From Devosia sp. (GTDB lineage Bacteria; Pseudomonadota; Alphaproteobacteria; Rhizobiales; Devosiaceae): DNA of 64,000 nucleotides. Location: positions 35,187 through 99,186 of the forward strand of contig NZ_JAQGJV010000082.1 of assembly GCF_028290435.1 (NCBI RefSeq), given 5' to 3'. Below the pieces are notes generated by a model. That model did no database searches and was not told the origin of the DNA. It saw only the letters and a program-made list of their open reading frames with translations. This document shows, piece after piece, positions 35,405 through 44,923 of the stretch (the stretch's first letter is position 1; each line of letters starts with the position of its first letter). The translations under genes were made by a program, and so were the position numbers.

Positions 35405-36484
35405 TCAGCCGGCAGTGGCCAATTGTGAAATCATCTGCCCCAGCGGCACTAGTGCGCCGAGGAACTGGGCGGCACTGGCCGAATAGGTAAAGCTCTCGCC
35501 CAGCCGGCGCGCGGCATGCCGCGACAGGGTCAGCGCCCGGCTGACCGCAGCGCCGAGGTCCACATCCAGCGCGCCGGCCTCAGAATCGGTGACGATGTCC
35601 TTGGGACCCGTGACCGGATAGGCCGCGACCGGCACGCCCGAGGCCAGCGCCTCGATCAGCACATTGCCAAAGGTGTCGGTACGGCTGGGAAACACGAACA
35701 CATCGGCGCTGCGATAAAGCGCCGCTAGTTCTTCGCCGAACTGATAACCAAGGAACACCGCGTCGGGATAATCGCGCTCCAGCGCTGCACGATCCGGTCC
35801 GTCACCAACCACGATCTTGGTGCCCTCCACATTCAACCGCAAAAAGTCCTCAACCGATTTCTCGGCGGCCACCCGGCCCACATAGAGCAGGTGCGGCCCC
35901 GGCAGATCGAGGAAGCGCGATTTTGGCCCCGGCGAGAAACGCGCCGAATCGACCCCGCGCGACCACAGCACCAGATTGCCCAGCCCCCGCTCGGACAATT
36001 CGGCCAGCAGCGACGGCGTCGGCACCATTGTGCTCGTGGCCGGCTGGTGGAACCAGCGGAAGTAACCGTAACTCCAATCAGGATGTACCGGCATGCGGGC
36101 GGCCAGATACTCGGGAAACCGCGTATGGAAGCTCGTGGTGAAGGCCAGGCCCCGATCGAGGCAATATTGCCGCGCCTGCAGCCCCAGCGGGCCTTCGGTA
36201 GCGATATGGATATGGTGCGGCGCGACCCCGTCGATGAAGGCACCCACGCTGCTCTGCGTCGCCAGCGATAGCCTTATTTCGGGATAGGTCGGCACCGGCA
36301 GGGTCCAGAACCGCTCCGGCGTCAGATATCGCACCTCGATATCGCGCCGCTCAAGTTCTCGCCCGAGCGATTCGAGCGTGCGAACCACGCCGTTGGTCTG
36401 GGGCCGCCACGCATCGGTAACGATCAGGACGCGGCGCGCCGCAGCCTGAATTTGCGCGGCTCTCCGGCCGCCATCTCGGTCCAT
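35405..36484 (-). CDS. GT4-family glycosyltransferase
   Basis: This 359-residue GT-B enzyme has the N-terminal RRVLIVTDAWRPQTNGVVRTL, the acceptor-side SFHTRFPEYLAAR, the hinge LLYVGRVAAEKSVEDFL, and the donor motif SRTDTFGNVLIEALASG (EX7E-like), as in mannosyl/sulfoquinovosyl-type transferases. It starts at ATG 36484 and overlaps the preceding phosphoesterase by 61 bp, so the two are coupled. A role in glycolipid or envelope polysaccharide synthesis is inferred from the family and the LpxH-like partner. Confidence 0.87.
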   Translation of the reverse strand: MDRDGGRRAAQIQAAARRVLIVTDAWRPQTNGVVRTLESLGRELERRDIEVRYLTPERFWTLPVPTYPEIRLSLATQSSVGAFIDGVAPHHIHIATEGPLGLQARQYCLDRGLAFTTSFHTRFPEYLAARMPVHPDWSYGYFRWFHQPATSTMVPTPSLLAELSERGLGNLVLWSRGVDSARFSPGPKSRFLDLPGPHLLYVGRVAAEKSVEDFLRLNVEGTKIVVGDGPDRAALERDYPDAVFLGYQFGEELAALYRSADVFVFPSRTDTFGNVLIEALASGVPVAAYPVTGPKDIVTDSEAGALDVDLGAAVSRALTLSRHAARRLGESFTYSASAAQFLGALVPLGQMISQLATAG

Positions 36485-37224
36485 TTGACCAGTTCGAACT
36501 GGCCATCCGGGGTTTCCACGATCGCTGTGCACGATTCCACCCAGTCACCCGTATTGATGTAGTGGATACCTAACCTGTCGTGCATGTCGGCAAAATGAAT
36601 GTGGCCGCAAATAACGCCATCGACCCCCGAAACCTTGGCCTCGTGCACCAAAGCCTCCTCGAAACGGCCGATAATACTGACGGCGTTCTTCACCTTCTGC
36701 TTGGCCCAGGCCGACAGCGACCAATATTGTAGCCCCAGCCGCCGCCGCGTCCAGTTGATAGCGATATTGACGCGCAGGGCGAAATTGTAGGCCCAGTCAC
36801 CCACATGGGCGAGCCACTTGGCGTTCATCACCACCACGTCGAACTGGTCGCCATGGATGACCAGATACGTCTTGCCCAGCGCCGTGGTGTGGATGGTACG
36901 GTCGACGATTTCGACCTCGCCGAAATAGGTGCCGAGATATTCGCGCAGGAATTCATCATGATTGCCAGGCAGATAGACCACACGCGTGCCGGCCAGCGCC
37001 TTGTCGAGTAGCAGTTGCACCAGCACATTGTATTCGCTGGGCCAGTGCCACGACTTGGCCAGCCGCCAGCCGTCCAGAATGTCGCCGACCAGATAAATGG
37101 TATCGGCATCGTGGGCGCGCAGAAACGCGATCAACTGACCGACGCGGATCGGGCGCATGCCCAGATGCACATCTGAAATGAATATCGCGCGCACGCGGCG
37201 CGTTTCCCGGCCTTCGATCGTCAA
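36424..37224 (-). CDS. LpxH-like metallophosphoesterase (UDP-2,3-diacylglucosamine diphosphatase family)
   Basis: This 266-residue calcineurin-type phosphoesterase has all the metal-binding motifs: FISDVHLG, GDILDGW, PGNHDEFL, IHGDQFD and CGHIHFAD. The layout matches LpxH-type enzymes that hydrolyse UDP-diacylglucosamine in lipid A synthesis, but the group also includes other phospholipid or nucleotide pyrophosphatases. I prefer TTG 37224, with AGGAG 9 bases upstream; a GTG at 37281 with no visible Shine-Dalgarno site would add 19 residues. It overlaps the glycosyltransferase by 61 bp. Confidence 0.83.
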   Translation of the reverse strand: MTIEGRETRRVRAIFISDVHLGMRPIRVGQLIAFLRAHDADTIYLVGDILDGWRLAKSWHWPSEYNVLVQLLLDKALAGTRVVYLPGNHDEFLREYLGTYFGEVEIVDRTIHTTALGKTYLVIHGDQFDVVVMNAKWLAHVGDWAYNFALRVNIAINWTRRRLGLQYWSLSAWAKQKVKNAVSIIGRFEEALVHEAKVSGVDGVICGHIHFADMHDRLGIHYINTGDWVESCTAIVETPDGQFELVKWTEMAAGEPRKFRLRRAAS

Positions 37225-37368
37225 GCGCGCTGTCTCCTGCTGCCCCCCGCGACCAGCGCGGACGGCTATCTTATCCGCCACGCACGCAAGAAGGAACAGG
37301 CAGCGTGAAAGACCCGGAACGCGGGTGATTCACAAGGCGAGGATCGTTTGGTCAGGACCGAATCGGCA

Positions 37369-38463
37369 TCAATGCAATCGCGATTTCAGCGCCACGATGC
37401 GGTTGTAGCTTTCCTCGATGCGAGCCGCGAAGGCGGGGTCCTTGCCGGCCTCGTCGACCAGGATAGCCAATATCTCCTTGTCGAGCCCCGCGTGATAGGC
37501 GGCGGTATTGGAGAACAGCAGCACATCGGTGCCGGCGCGGACGGCGCGGGTGACCGTGTCGTGCAAATCGAAAAGCTTGCGGATGGCGCCCATTTCCAGA
37601 TCATCGCTGATGACGACACCCTTGAAGCCGAGTTCGTCGCGCAACACACCGGTGATCCATTGCGGCGACAGCGAAGCCGGCAGCTTCTGGTCGGTGCCGG
37701 AATAGTCGGCATGGTAGAGATGGCCAACCATGATCATGTCCTCGTAGCCATCGGCGATCAGCCCGCGATAGGGATCAAGCTCGGCCTTGCTCCAGGTGCC
37801 GGTGATATCTACGAACCCCGCATGGCTATCGGCCGTGGACGAACCGTGGCCGGGGAAGTGCTTGAGCGACGTCAGCAGCCCCGCCTTGTGATGGGCATTG
37901 ATAAAGGCCTGGTCGTATTGCGTCACCACCGCAGGATCGGGGCTGAACGAGCGCCCGAACTTGGCGATGACCTGATTGTTCGGATTGACGTTGACGTCGG
38001 CGACTGGCCCGAAATTGACGGTGAACCCCAGCGCCGCGATATCCTGCGCCATGCTGGAATAGATCGCTTCGGCCTTCTGCGGTGAATAGCCGGAGGCGAC
38101 GGTCGCGGCACTGGGAATTTCGAGGAAACCGACATCGCGCGTCAACCGTTCGACTGCGCCACCCTCCTGGTCGAGGGTGATAAACGGCGGCAATTCCGGC
38201 GAGGCGGCCTTGAACGCGCTGTTCATTGCTTTGACGGCATCGAGGCTTTTCACATTGGTCTTGAGATACATGACGCCGCCCAGGCGCCCGGCCGCGATTT
38301 CGTCACGCAGGGCCTTCACCGAGGCATCGTCCGCGTCATCACCCTGAAAGCCGATCACGATCATCTGCCCAGCCATCTGCTCGAGCGTTGCCGCATTGGC
38401 GGAAACGAGCGGCGTGGCCAAAAGAGCCAGCGCCAGCAGCAGCCTGGTCGAAAGTGTGCGCAA
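37369..38463 (-). CDS. secreted GH3 β-N-acetylhexosaminidase (NagZ-like)
   Basis: The 364-residue product has a signal peptide (LLLALALLATPLVSANA, cleavage near 25) and a GH3 domain. DQEGGAVERL contacts substrate, KHFPGHGSSTADSH carries the catalytic His/Asp dyad used by NagZ, and VISDDLEMGAI carries the Asp nucleophile. NagZ is usually cytoplasmic and recycles muropeptides; the signal peptide here implies periplasmic action on peptidoglycan or chitooligosaccharides. The start is TTG 38463, as no better codon is in frame. Confidence 0.88.
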   Translation of the reverse strand: MRTLSTRLLLALALLATPLVSANAATLEQMAGQMIVIGFQGDDADDASVKALRDEIAAGRLGGVMYLKTNVKSLDAVKAMNSAFKAASPELPPFITLDQEGGAVERLTRDVGFLEIPSAATVASGYSPQKAEAIYSSMAQDIAALGFTVNFGPVADVNVNPNNQVIAKFGRSFSPDPAVVTQYDQAFINAHHKAGLLTSLKHFPGHGSSTADSHAGFVDITGTWSKAELDPYRGLIADGYEDMIMVGHLYHADYSGTDQKLPASLSPQWITGVLRDELGFKGVVISDDLEMGAIRKLFDLHDTVTRAVRAGTDVLLFSNTAAYHAGLDKEILAILVDEAGKDPAFAARIEESYNRIVALKSRLH

Positions 38464-38559
38464 GAGGAAGATCCCGGTAACGAATCGCTGCTGGCACGAT
38501 GATGGGCAAAACCAGCCGAAACAATGGCGTGAGCAAAGTGGTACGGCTCAGATTATTTG

Positions 38560-38712
38560 CCCAGTTCCCCCCAAATAGGGGATGCTGGCATTGGCAAAAC
38601 AGTGAAATGTCGATTCTGGCGGTTAGGGGCCCGTGCCGTTTTTCAACCTTTCAGCACGGGGCTGCCGCCGATTTGTCGGACGGGAATCTTGGGGTTCCCG
38701 TCCGATTTTTTT
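38560..38712 (+). ncRNA. candidate small RNA ending at an orphan terminator
   Basis: Both flanking genes are on the minus strand, yet this gap holds a strong plus-strand terminator (38676-38712). Upstream are a hairpin with CCCGTGC (38630-38636) and GCACGGG (38654-38660), and a small CCCC/GGGG stem near 38563-38581. A plus-strand transcript of about 100-150 nt is a natural explanation. No protein frame fits, and I do not recognise a known RNA family. The 5' end is a guess. Confidence 0.35.
38676..38712 (+). terminator. orphan Rho-independent terminator
   Basis: TCGGACGGGAA and TTCCCGTCCGA form a perfect 11-bp stem with an 8-base loop, followed by seven T. No T-run follows on the minus strand, so it does not fit acs. 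Confidence 0.85.
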
Positions 38713-38716
38713 GGGT

Positions 38717-40660
38717 CTACCGGTTCTGCCGGTTCTCGATCAGATCGGTCACCACTGCCGGGTCGGCCAGCGTCGACGTATCCCCCAATGACCCAAAGTC
38801 GTTCTCGGCGACCTTGCGCAAAATCCGGCGCATGATCTTGCCGCTGCGGGTCTTGGGCAGGCCGGGCGCGAACTGGATGAGGTCCGGCGACGCAATCGGG
38901 CCGATTTCCTTGCGCACCCAGTTGCGCAATTCGCTCTTGAGCGCGTCAGTCCCAACCTCGCCGCCCATCAGTGTGACATAGCAGTAAATCCCCTGCCCCT
39001 TGATGTCGTGCGGATAGCCAACGACCGCCGCCTCGCTTACCTTGGGATGCGCCACCAGAGCGCTTTCCACTTCTGCAGTACCAAGACGATGACCGGACAC
39101 GTTGAGCACGTCATCGACGCGGCCGGTGATCCAGTAATAGCCGTCCTCATCACGACGGCAGCCGTCGCCGGTGAAATAATAACCCTTGTAGGTCTCGAAA
39201 TAGGTCGAAACGAACCGCGCATGATCGCCCCAGATGGTGCGCGCCTGCCCCGGCCAGCTATCCGCGATGGCCAGCACACCCTCGGCCTTGGTCTGCTCCT
39301 GCAGCTTGCCCTCGGGCGAAAGCACGACCGGCTGCACGCCGAAGAACGGGAAACTTGCCGAGCCGGGCTTGGTGGCGATAGCGCCCGGCAGCGAGGTGAT
39401 CATGTGGCCGCCCGTCTCGGTCTGCCACCAAGTATCGACCACGGCGCAACGGCCGCGGCCCACATGAGTGTGATACCACATCCATGCTTCCGGATTGATC
39501 GGCTCGCCCACCGAACCGATGACGCGCAAGCTGGAGAGGTCTGCCGCGTCGAGGAACTGCGTGCCAATGCCCATCAGCGAGCGGATCGCTGTGGGCGCGG
39601 TGTAGTAGATGTTGACCTTGTATTTGTCGACGATCGCCCAAGAGCGCCCTGCATCCGGATAGGTCGGAATGCCCTCGAACATCAGCGTCGTCGCGCCGTT
39701 GGCGAGCGGGCCATAGACGATATAGGTGTGCCCGGTGACCCAGCCGACGTCGGCCGTGCACCAGTAGATATCGCCATCATGGTAGTCGAAGGTTAGCTCA
39801 TGCGTCATCGCCGCATAGACGATGTAGCCGCCCGTTGTGTGCAGCACGCCCTTGGGCTTGCCGGTGGAGCCCGACGTATAAAGGATGAACAGCGGGTCTT
39901 CCGCATTCATCGGCTCGGGCGCGCATTCGGCCGCAACGCCCTTGGCCGCCTCGTCATACCAGAGATCGCGGCCCGCCTGCATGGCTACGGCAGCACCGGT
40001 ATTCTTGACCACCAGCACCGTCTTGACGCCCGGCGCCTTCGCCAGCGCCGCATCCACATTGGCCTTGAGCGGAATGGTCTTGCCACCCCGCCGGCCCTCA
40101 TCGGCGGTGATGACGATGGTGCTGGCGCAATCCTCGATGCGGCCGGCAACGGCATCGGGCGAGAAGCCGCCAAAAATCACCGAATGGACCGCGCCGATCC
40201 GCGCGCAGGCCAGCATCGCATAGGCGGCGGCCGGAATCATCGGCATGTAGATGGTGACGCGGTCGCCCTTCTTGACGCCCTGGACCTTGAGCACATTGGC
40301 GAAGCGGCACACCTCGGCATAAAGCTGGCTATAGGTAACCTTGGCGTCACTGCCGGGCGTATCGCCCTCCCAGATCAGCGCCACCTGGTCGCCACGCGTC
40401 GCCAGATGCCGGTCGATGCAATTGGCCGAAATGTTAAGCACCCCGTCCTCGAACCATTTGATCGAGACATCCGGATAGGCGAACGTCGAGTTCTTGATCT
40501 TGGTCGGTGTCTTGATCCAGTCGATGCGCTTGGCCTGTTCGGCCCAGAAGCCGTCGGGGTCGCTGACCGAGCGGGCATACATTTCCGCATATTGTTCCGG
40601 ATTGACCAGCGCGTGATCGATGGTGGCCGCGCTGGGCGGAAATATGTGTTGTTCGGTCAT
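38717..40660 (-). CDS. acs: acetate–CoA ligase (acetyl-CoA synthetase)
   Basis: The 647-residue enzyme makes acetyl-CoA from acetate, ATP and CoA through acetyl-AMP. It has the AMP-binding signature [20 protein letters not shown], the acetate-pocket WWQTETGG, the hinge [20 protein letters not shown], and the C-terminal acetylatable lysine in [14 protein letters not shown] start at ATG 40660 (AAGGGAG upstream), because the longer frame adds 31 unlikely residues. It stands alone. Confidence 0.96.
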   Translation of the reverse strand: MTEQHIFPPSAATIDHALVNPEQYAEMYARSVSDPDGFWAEQAKRIDWIKTPTKIKNSTFAYPDVSIKWFEDGVLNISANCIDRHLATRGDQVALIWEGDTPGSDAKVTYSQLYAEVCRFANVLKVQGVKKGDRVTIYMPMIPAAAYAMLACARIGAVHSVIFGGFSPDAVAGRIEDCASTIVITADEGRRGGKTIPLKANVDAALAKAPGVKTVLVVKNTGAAVAMQAGRDLWYDEAAKGVAAECAPEPMNAEDPLFILYTSGSTGKPKGVLHTTGGYIVYAAMTHELTFDYHDGDIYWCTADVGWVTGHTYIVYGPLANGATTLMFEGIPTYPDAGRSWAIVDKYKVNIYYTAPTAIRSLMGIGTQFLDAADLSSLRVIGSVGEPINPEAWMWYHTHVGRGRCAVVDTWWQTETGGHMITSLPGAIATKPGSASFPFFGVQPVVLSPEGKLQEQTKAEGVLAIADSWPGQARTIWGDHARFVSTYFETYKGYYFTGDGCRRDEDGYYWITGRVDDVLNVSGHRLGTAEVESALVAHPKVSEAAVVGYPHDIKGQGIYCYVTLMGGEVGTDALKSELRNWVRKEIGPIASPDLIQFAPGLPKTRSGKIMRRILRKVAENDFGSLGDTSTLADPAVVTDLIENRQNR

Positions 40661-40826
40661 GGATTTGGCTCCCTTCGGCTCTCCCGTCCCTGTTCTAGTG
40701 ACCGGTCTCGCGCCGGGCAAGCAGGTTTCCCAACGCGCGCCACCACAACCCATTAACTGCGGCAGCGGCGCGCGCTTCGGGCTGTGCTCTCAATTTGCTA
40801 CAATGTTGGACAGATGAGGTGATGCC

Positions 40827-41393
40827 ATGGCCGAAATGCAGATCCGACCGGCGACCAACGCCGATATCGACATGATCCATGCCGAACTGATGGACGTGAT
40901 CGCCAGCTCGCCGCATTACAACGACATTTTCAAGGCCCATGAAATGGGCCGGCTGACCAAGCCCTTCCTGCGGGCGCTGGTCGCCCACGATCCCTGGCAC
41001 ATCATGATCATGATGAGCGACGGCAAGCCCGGTGGCGCCATGGTGTCGGGCCCCGAATATGGCGCGATTTTCCGCTATTGGAGCTGGGTATTCCCCAAAT
41101 TCCGCGACACCAAGCTGGGCATGTTCGGCATGCGCGCCTTCGACGAGCACTGGGACAACAACCGCTTCCACAAGGCCTATACCTTCGTGCGTCCCGAAAA
41201 CGAAGTCGCCCTGCTCCTGCTGCGCCGCTACGGCTACAAGGCCCTTTTCACCATGGAAAAGCACCTGTTCGGGCAAGACTACGTGTTCGTGGAAAAGCCA
41301 TACACCAAGGCTAGCGAAGGCTATGACCACGGCGTTAATTTGGGGCGGCTGGGACGATTGAAGCAGAGGCTGGGGAATTTGGTGGGGGCGTAA
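40827..41393 (+). CDS. GNAT-family N-acetyltransferase-like protein
   Basis: This 188-residue protein begins MAEMQIRPATNADIDMIHAE, the typical GNAT opening, and ends its core with RPENEVALLLLRRYGYKALFTMEKHLFG, like motif B (N-x-x-A-x-x-L-x-x-x-G/Y-G-F/Y). The usual R/Q-x-x-G-x-G/A acetyl-CoA loop is not clear, so catalysis is uncertain. The start ATG 40827 follows GAGG. It converges on the flippase gene. Confidence 0.68.
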   Translation: MAEMQIRPATNADIDMIHAELMDVIASSPHYNDIFKAHEMGRLTKPFLRALVAHDPWHIMIMMSDGKPGGAMVSGPEYGAIFRYWSWVFPKFRDTKLGMFGMRAFDEHWDNNRFHKAYTFVRPENEVALLLLRRYGYKALFTMEKHLFGQDYVFVEKPYTKASEGYDHGVNLGRLGRLKQRLGNLVGA

Positions 41394-41397
41394 AGCC

Positions 41398-42720
41398 CTA
41401 GACGGGCGCAGCCACGTCCGCCGCCCGCCGAAACCGCTGCATGATAGACACATCGAGCTTCGCTGTGCGCAACGCCGTCCACCACAGTGCCACCGACCAT
41501 AGCGTGATCGCCAGCGTTGCCGCCATGGCTGCGCCCATCAGGCCCATCGGCGGCACCAGCAGCCAGTTCAGCGCCACCAGCGCGACAATCCCCAACCCAA
41601 CCGCCGGCAGGCTCGCATAGGGCCTGTCATGCATCGACAGCACCACCGAGGCCGGCCCCATCACCGAGCGAACCACCAGCGCCAGGCACAGGATCGCCAG
41701 CGGCATGGCGCCTGCAGTGAAGCTGGGCCCGAACAGCATCAGCGCGAACGGCCCCACAATGGCCATGCCGGCAAACAGCAGCAGCGACAACCCGCTGGCG
41801 ACAAGGTTCGCATCCCCGATCTTGCGATTGAACGCCGCCCGATCGGCATTGACCTCGCTCTCGAAAATGTCCGGCAGCGTCACCGAATAGACAGCAGCGA
41901 CTCCGAACGACACCAGCGAGAAAATCCGCGTGCAAACGCCGAAAATCGCCAACTCTTCCTTGGGCAGTGAATGCGACAACAGCAGCAAGTCGATATCGAA
42001 GAAGAAGTCGGTGGCCAACGAAATCAGCACCCATGGCAACGCGAACCGCCACCAGCGGCGCACGTCCTCGGTGCGTACCGCCGCGGTATCCGGCACCGTC
42101 TTGAGCGTTGCCATCACGAAGCCGAAATGACCGAGCGCCACCGCCACATAGGCAATAGCGATGATCCACAGCATATGGTCGAACGCCTCGGCCGGCACCG
42201 CGAACGACAGCGCCACGAGAAACGCCGCCAACACCACCATGGGGCGAAAAATTGCATCGGCGAAATAGCCGGCCAGCGGCCGCTTGAGCCCGATCAGCAC
42301 CGAGCCGTTGACATGCACCAGTCCCGTGCTGAGCGCCAACACCACCAGCGGCGCAAAATGCTGGCCCAACGCGGAATCGGTCTGCCCGAGCAAGCTCAGC
42401 AACGGATACCCTGCCACTAGCAACAGCGCGAAGGTGCCCAGTACGTGGCCATAGGCACGCGTCATGAATTGAGTGAGCTGACGCTTTTCTCCGCGCGCCC
42501 GGTAATCGGCAGCGAAATACGCACCCACTGTGTGAAAGCCTAGCGGCATCACCACGGCGATCAGATTGACCGTAGCGGTGACGAGCAGATATTCACCCAA
42601 TAGCTCGGCGCCCCAAAACCGCGCGATCAGCGCCTGGGTAAGAAACACCAGTCCGGAGCCGCCGAGGCGGGCACCAAAGATCATGGTGGATTGCGAAGCC
42701 AGCCGCCGCTGCAGGCTCAT
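41398..42720 (-). CDS. polysaccharide biosynthesis / flippase (MOP superfamily)
   Basis: The 440-residue protein has 12-14 hydrophobic segments in the pattern of Wzx-type flippases. It begins SQSTMIFGARLGGSGLVFLTQALIARFWG, typical of the family start, and has the helix-7 SLVSFGVAAVYSVTLPDIFE. Such proteins move lipid-linked glycans across the inner membrane. Its ATG overlaps the end of the FemAB-like gene by 4 bp, so the two form an operon, probably for surface polysaccharide export. Confidence 0.85.
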   Translation of the reverse strand: MSLQRRLASQSTMIFGARLGGSGLVFLTQALIARFWGAELLGEYLLVTATVNLIAVVMPLGFHTVGAYFAADYRARGEKRQLTQFMTRAYGHVLGTFALLLVAGYPLLSLLGQTDSALGQHFAPLVVLALSTGLVHVNGSVLIGLKRPLAGYFADAIFRPMVVLAAFLVALSFAVPAEAFDHMLWIIAIAYVAVALGHFGFVMATLKTVPDTAAVRTEDVRRWWRFALPWVLISLATDFFFDIDLLLLSHSLPKEELAIFGVCTRIFSLVSFGVAAVYSVTLPDIFESEVNADRAAFNRKIGDANLVASGLSLLLFAGMAIVGPFALMLFGPSFTAGAMPLAILCLALVVRSVMGPASVVLSMHDRPYASLPAVGLGIVALVALNWLLVPPMGLMGAAMAATLAITLWSVALWWTALRTAKLDVSIMQRFRRAADVAAPV

Positions 42721-43898
42721 GGTGCGCTCGTATCCGAACTGATCGGCGCCTGGTCGGGGCGCGCCTTGGGCTGCAACAGACCCTTGAGCTTGGCGCGACT
42801 GCGGTGGATCACGTCACGCCCCCAGAAGGCCGCTGTGCCGAACAGGAAAGGCAGCGGCCGCGATGCATAATTGGCCACCGGCGGTACCGGCGTGATGATG
42901 CCTGCCTCCCCCACCATGCCCTTCTTGAACTGATGCAGGCCGTGAAAGCCATCCGTGCCGCCGAGGTCGTACCACTTGGCCGTGGTATTATCGCGCAACC
43001 AACGGATGACATTCCAATGGATGAAATAGCCGGCGCGCAGCGGCAACGCCTGGTCATTGGTGGCGCCGTAGAGATAGACGGCGCGGTCCCCCGCCTTGAA
43101 GATCAGCGCTCCGGCGACAACTTCGCCTTCGTGGCGCACGAAGAACAGTTCGGGCCGTAGCGCCTCGACCTCCAGCGCCATCAGCTCGTGCACCGTTTCA
43201 TAGGCCGAGTGGTCGGTGAATTTCTTGCGATCCGTCATCGCCGTGTAGAGCGCATCAAACTCGCCGATCCGCTCCGCACCGGCGCGCTCGAAGGTCAGCC
43301 CGGCCTGTTCGGATTTGTTGAGATGGTAGCGCCACTTCTGCCCAAAGCTCTTGCGCTGCTCGCCGTCGCTCAACCGTAGGTTGACGATATAGCGGCTCGG
43401 AAAGCCCAGCTCGGACCCACGTTGAAAACCGCGCGTGATCAGGCTGGCATATTCAGGATTGCCCGGCGCCAGCGAAGCGCGCGGCAGCACCGACAGCATC
43501 AGCCCGCGGCGCACGGCGTATTCGCCGATCAGCGCCTCGATCATGCCCGCCCGGATATCGGCCGCACCGGCACTGGCGGCGTCCTTGAGCATCGGGCCCC
43601 ATTTGGAAACCGCGATTTTGGCAATCCCCAACGGCAGCCGTTGGACCATCATCAACGAGCCGCCCACCACCTCGCCCTCGGCGAGAAAAATCACCGGCTC
43701 CTGCTCGACGGCGGGCCAGCGCGCGCTGGCAAAGACGTGCAACTGTTCCTGGCAGACCTCGTCGAATTCGGCGATCGTGCGGTCCCATTCCGGACCGCTG
43801 ACAAGGCGCATTTCGAGCCGGAGCCCGGCCGTGGCACTGGTCTGGCGCGCGGGCAGAACTGCGGCGGCTGGGGCCAGGCGGTCGGCAATGGCGGACAT
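42717..43898 (-). CDS. FemAB-like / BioF2-like acyltransferase (GNAT fold)
   Basis: This 393-residue protein has two GNAT-like halves. Recognisable parts are SFGQKWRYHLNKSEQAGLTFERAG, the YLYGATNDQALPLRAGYFIHWNVI stretch of peptidoglycan-bridge/BioF2-like enzymes, and YDLGGTDGFHGLHQFKKGMVGE near 300. Members transfer amino acids or acyl groups to peptidoglycan or polysaccharides. Its 4-bp coupling to the flippase suggests glycan modification. Substrate unknown. Confidence 0.8.
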   Translation of the reverse strand: MSAIADRLAPAAAVLPARQTSATAGLRLEMRLVSGPEWDRTIAEFDEVCQEQLHVFASARWPAVEQEPVIFLAEGEVVGGSLMMVQRLPLGIAKIAVSKWGPMLKDAASAGAADIRAGMIEALIGEYAVRRGLMLSVLPRASLAPGNPEYASLITRGFQRGSELGFPSRYIVNLRLSDGEQRKSFGQKWRYHLNKSEQAGLTFERAGAERIGEFDALYTAMTDRKKFTDHSAYETVHELMALEVEALRPELFFVRHEGEVVAGALIFKAGDRAVYLYGATNDQALPLRAGYFIHWNVIRWLRDNTTAKWYDLGGTDGFHGLHQFKKGMVGEAGIITPVPPVANYASRPLPFLFGTAAFWGRDVIHRSRAKLKGLLQPKARPDQAPISSDTSAP

Positions 43899-44006
43899 CT
43901 TGCGGGTTCCGGCGGAGCAATCGCCGCAAAACTAGTCCCGCAAGATGAGTAAATCCCTATCCCGCCCCGACAAATGCCGCAAAACTCAGCCCTTGGTTAC
44001 CAAAGA

Positions 44007-44708
44007 CTAATGCGCGGCGGTAGCAGCTGCACCTACGACGTGGGGCGTGTAGAGCAAGGGAATTTCCGGGATGGTGATGAATGCACCCAGACCCTCGAGC
44101 GACATGCGGACCGCCACGAGCAGGATGATCGCCAGACCGACCCAGGCAATCCAGCGATGCTTGTGCAGCAAGCCTGCGATGAACGTGGCGGCAGCGCCCA
44201 TCATCACCACCGAAAGAGCCAGCCCGATGATGAGGGCTTCGAAGTGGTGCGCCGCCGCGCCGGCCACGGCCAGCACGTTGTCGAGCGACATCGAGACGTC
44301 GGCGATGATGATCTGGATGACGGCCTGGCGCAGTGTCTTGCGGCGCTTGCCGCCAACGGTGCCGTCGGCGTTGCTATCGACGTTCTCAAGCGCTTCCTGA
44401 GCATTATGCTCATCGCTATGGGAGGTCGTGAGTTCGCGATACATCTTCCAGCAGACGTAGAGCAGCAATACGCCGCCGGCGATTAGCAGCCCGCCGCCCA
44501 GCGCGAGCAATTGCGTGGTTATCAGGGCGAAGAAGATACGCAGCACGGTCGCCGCCAGGATGCCGATCAGGATCGCTTTCCTGCGCACGTCACTGGCAAG
44601 CCCAGCGGCCGCCAACCCGATGACAACAGCATTATCGCCGGCCAGCACCAGGTCGATCAGAACCACTTGCAGCAGCGAGCTAAGAAAGCTGGGGTCGAGA
44701 AACGGCAT
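44007..44708 (-). CDS. TerC-family integral membrane protein (YjbE type)
   Basis: This 233-residue protein has about seven membrane helices in two related halves, each with the conserved acidic motif: DLVLAGDNAVVIGLA and ADVSMSLDNVLAVAGAA. These (L/S)-D-N motifs are thought to bind metal, and TerC/YjbE proteins are linked to Mn2+ export or metalation of exported proteins. A polar loop (SHSDEHNAQEALENVDS) separates the halves. ATG 44708 follows GAGG. I looked for a Mn2+ (yybP-ykoY) riboswitch upstream and saw none. Confidence 0.9.
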   Translation of the reverse strand: MPFLDPSFLSSLLQVVLIDLVLAGDNAVVIGLAAAGLASDVRRKAILIGILAATVLRIFFALITTQLLALGGGLLIAGGVLLLYVCWKMYRELTTSHSDEHNAQEALENVDSNADGTVGGKRRKTLRQAVIQIIIADVSMSLDNVLAVAGAAAHHFEALIIGLALSVVMMGAAATFIAGLLHKHRWIAWVGLAIILLVAVRMSLEGLGAFITIPEIPLLYTPHVVGAAATAAH

Positions 44709-44863
44709 GAGTGACCTCGGGACGAAAATCTGTTGCTGGCGCTATAGCGGTCACGATGCTGCAGGGAAAGACCGAACCGGGCGGATGCTACAAAAGTTGC
44801 AAACTTTACCGTAAATTGAGGTCGCACGAGCGGTTTGCAAGGGACAAACCATTGGCATTGGCT

Positions 44864-44900
44864 GAAAAGACAACGGCCCCGACCGGTTAGGGTCGGGGCC
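44864..44900 (-). terminator. terminator of the PDZ gene
   Basis: GGCCCCGACC and GGTCGGGGCC form a perfect 10-bp stem with a 5-base loop. On the minus strand it is followed by GTTGTCTTTTC, 23 bp after the PDZ stop. Confidence 0.85.
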
Positions 44901-44923
44901 GCATCAATCAAACCAGCGCGATA

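Noticed and set aside
44709..44863. Mn2+ (yybP-ykoY) riboswitch before the TerC gene
   Set aside because: No matching conserved loops were seen in the leader.
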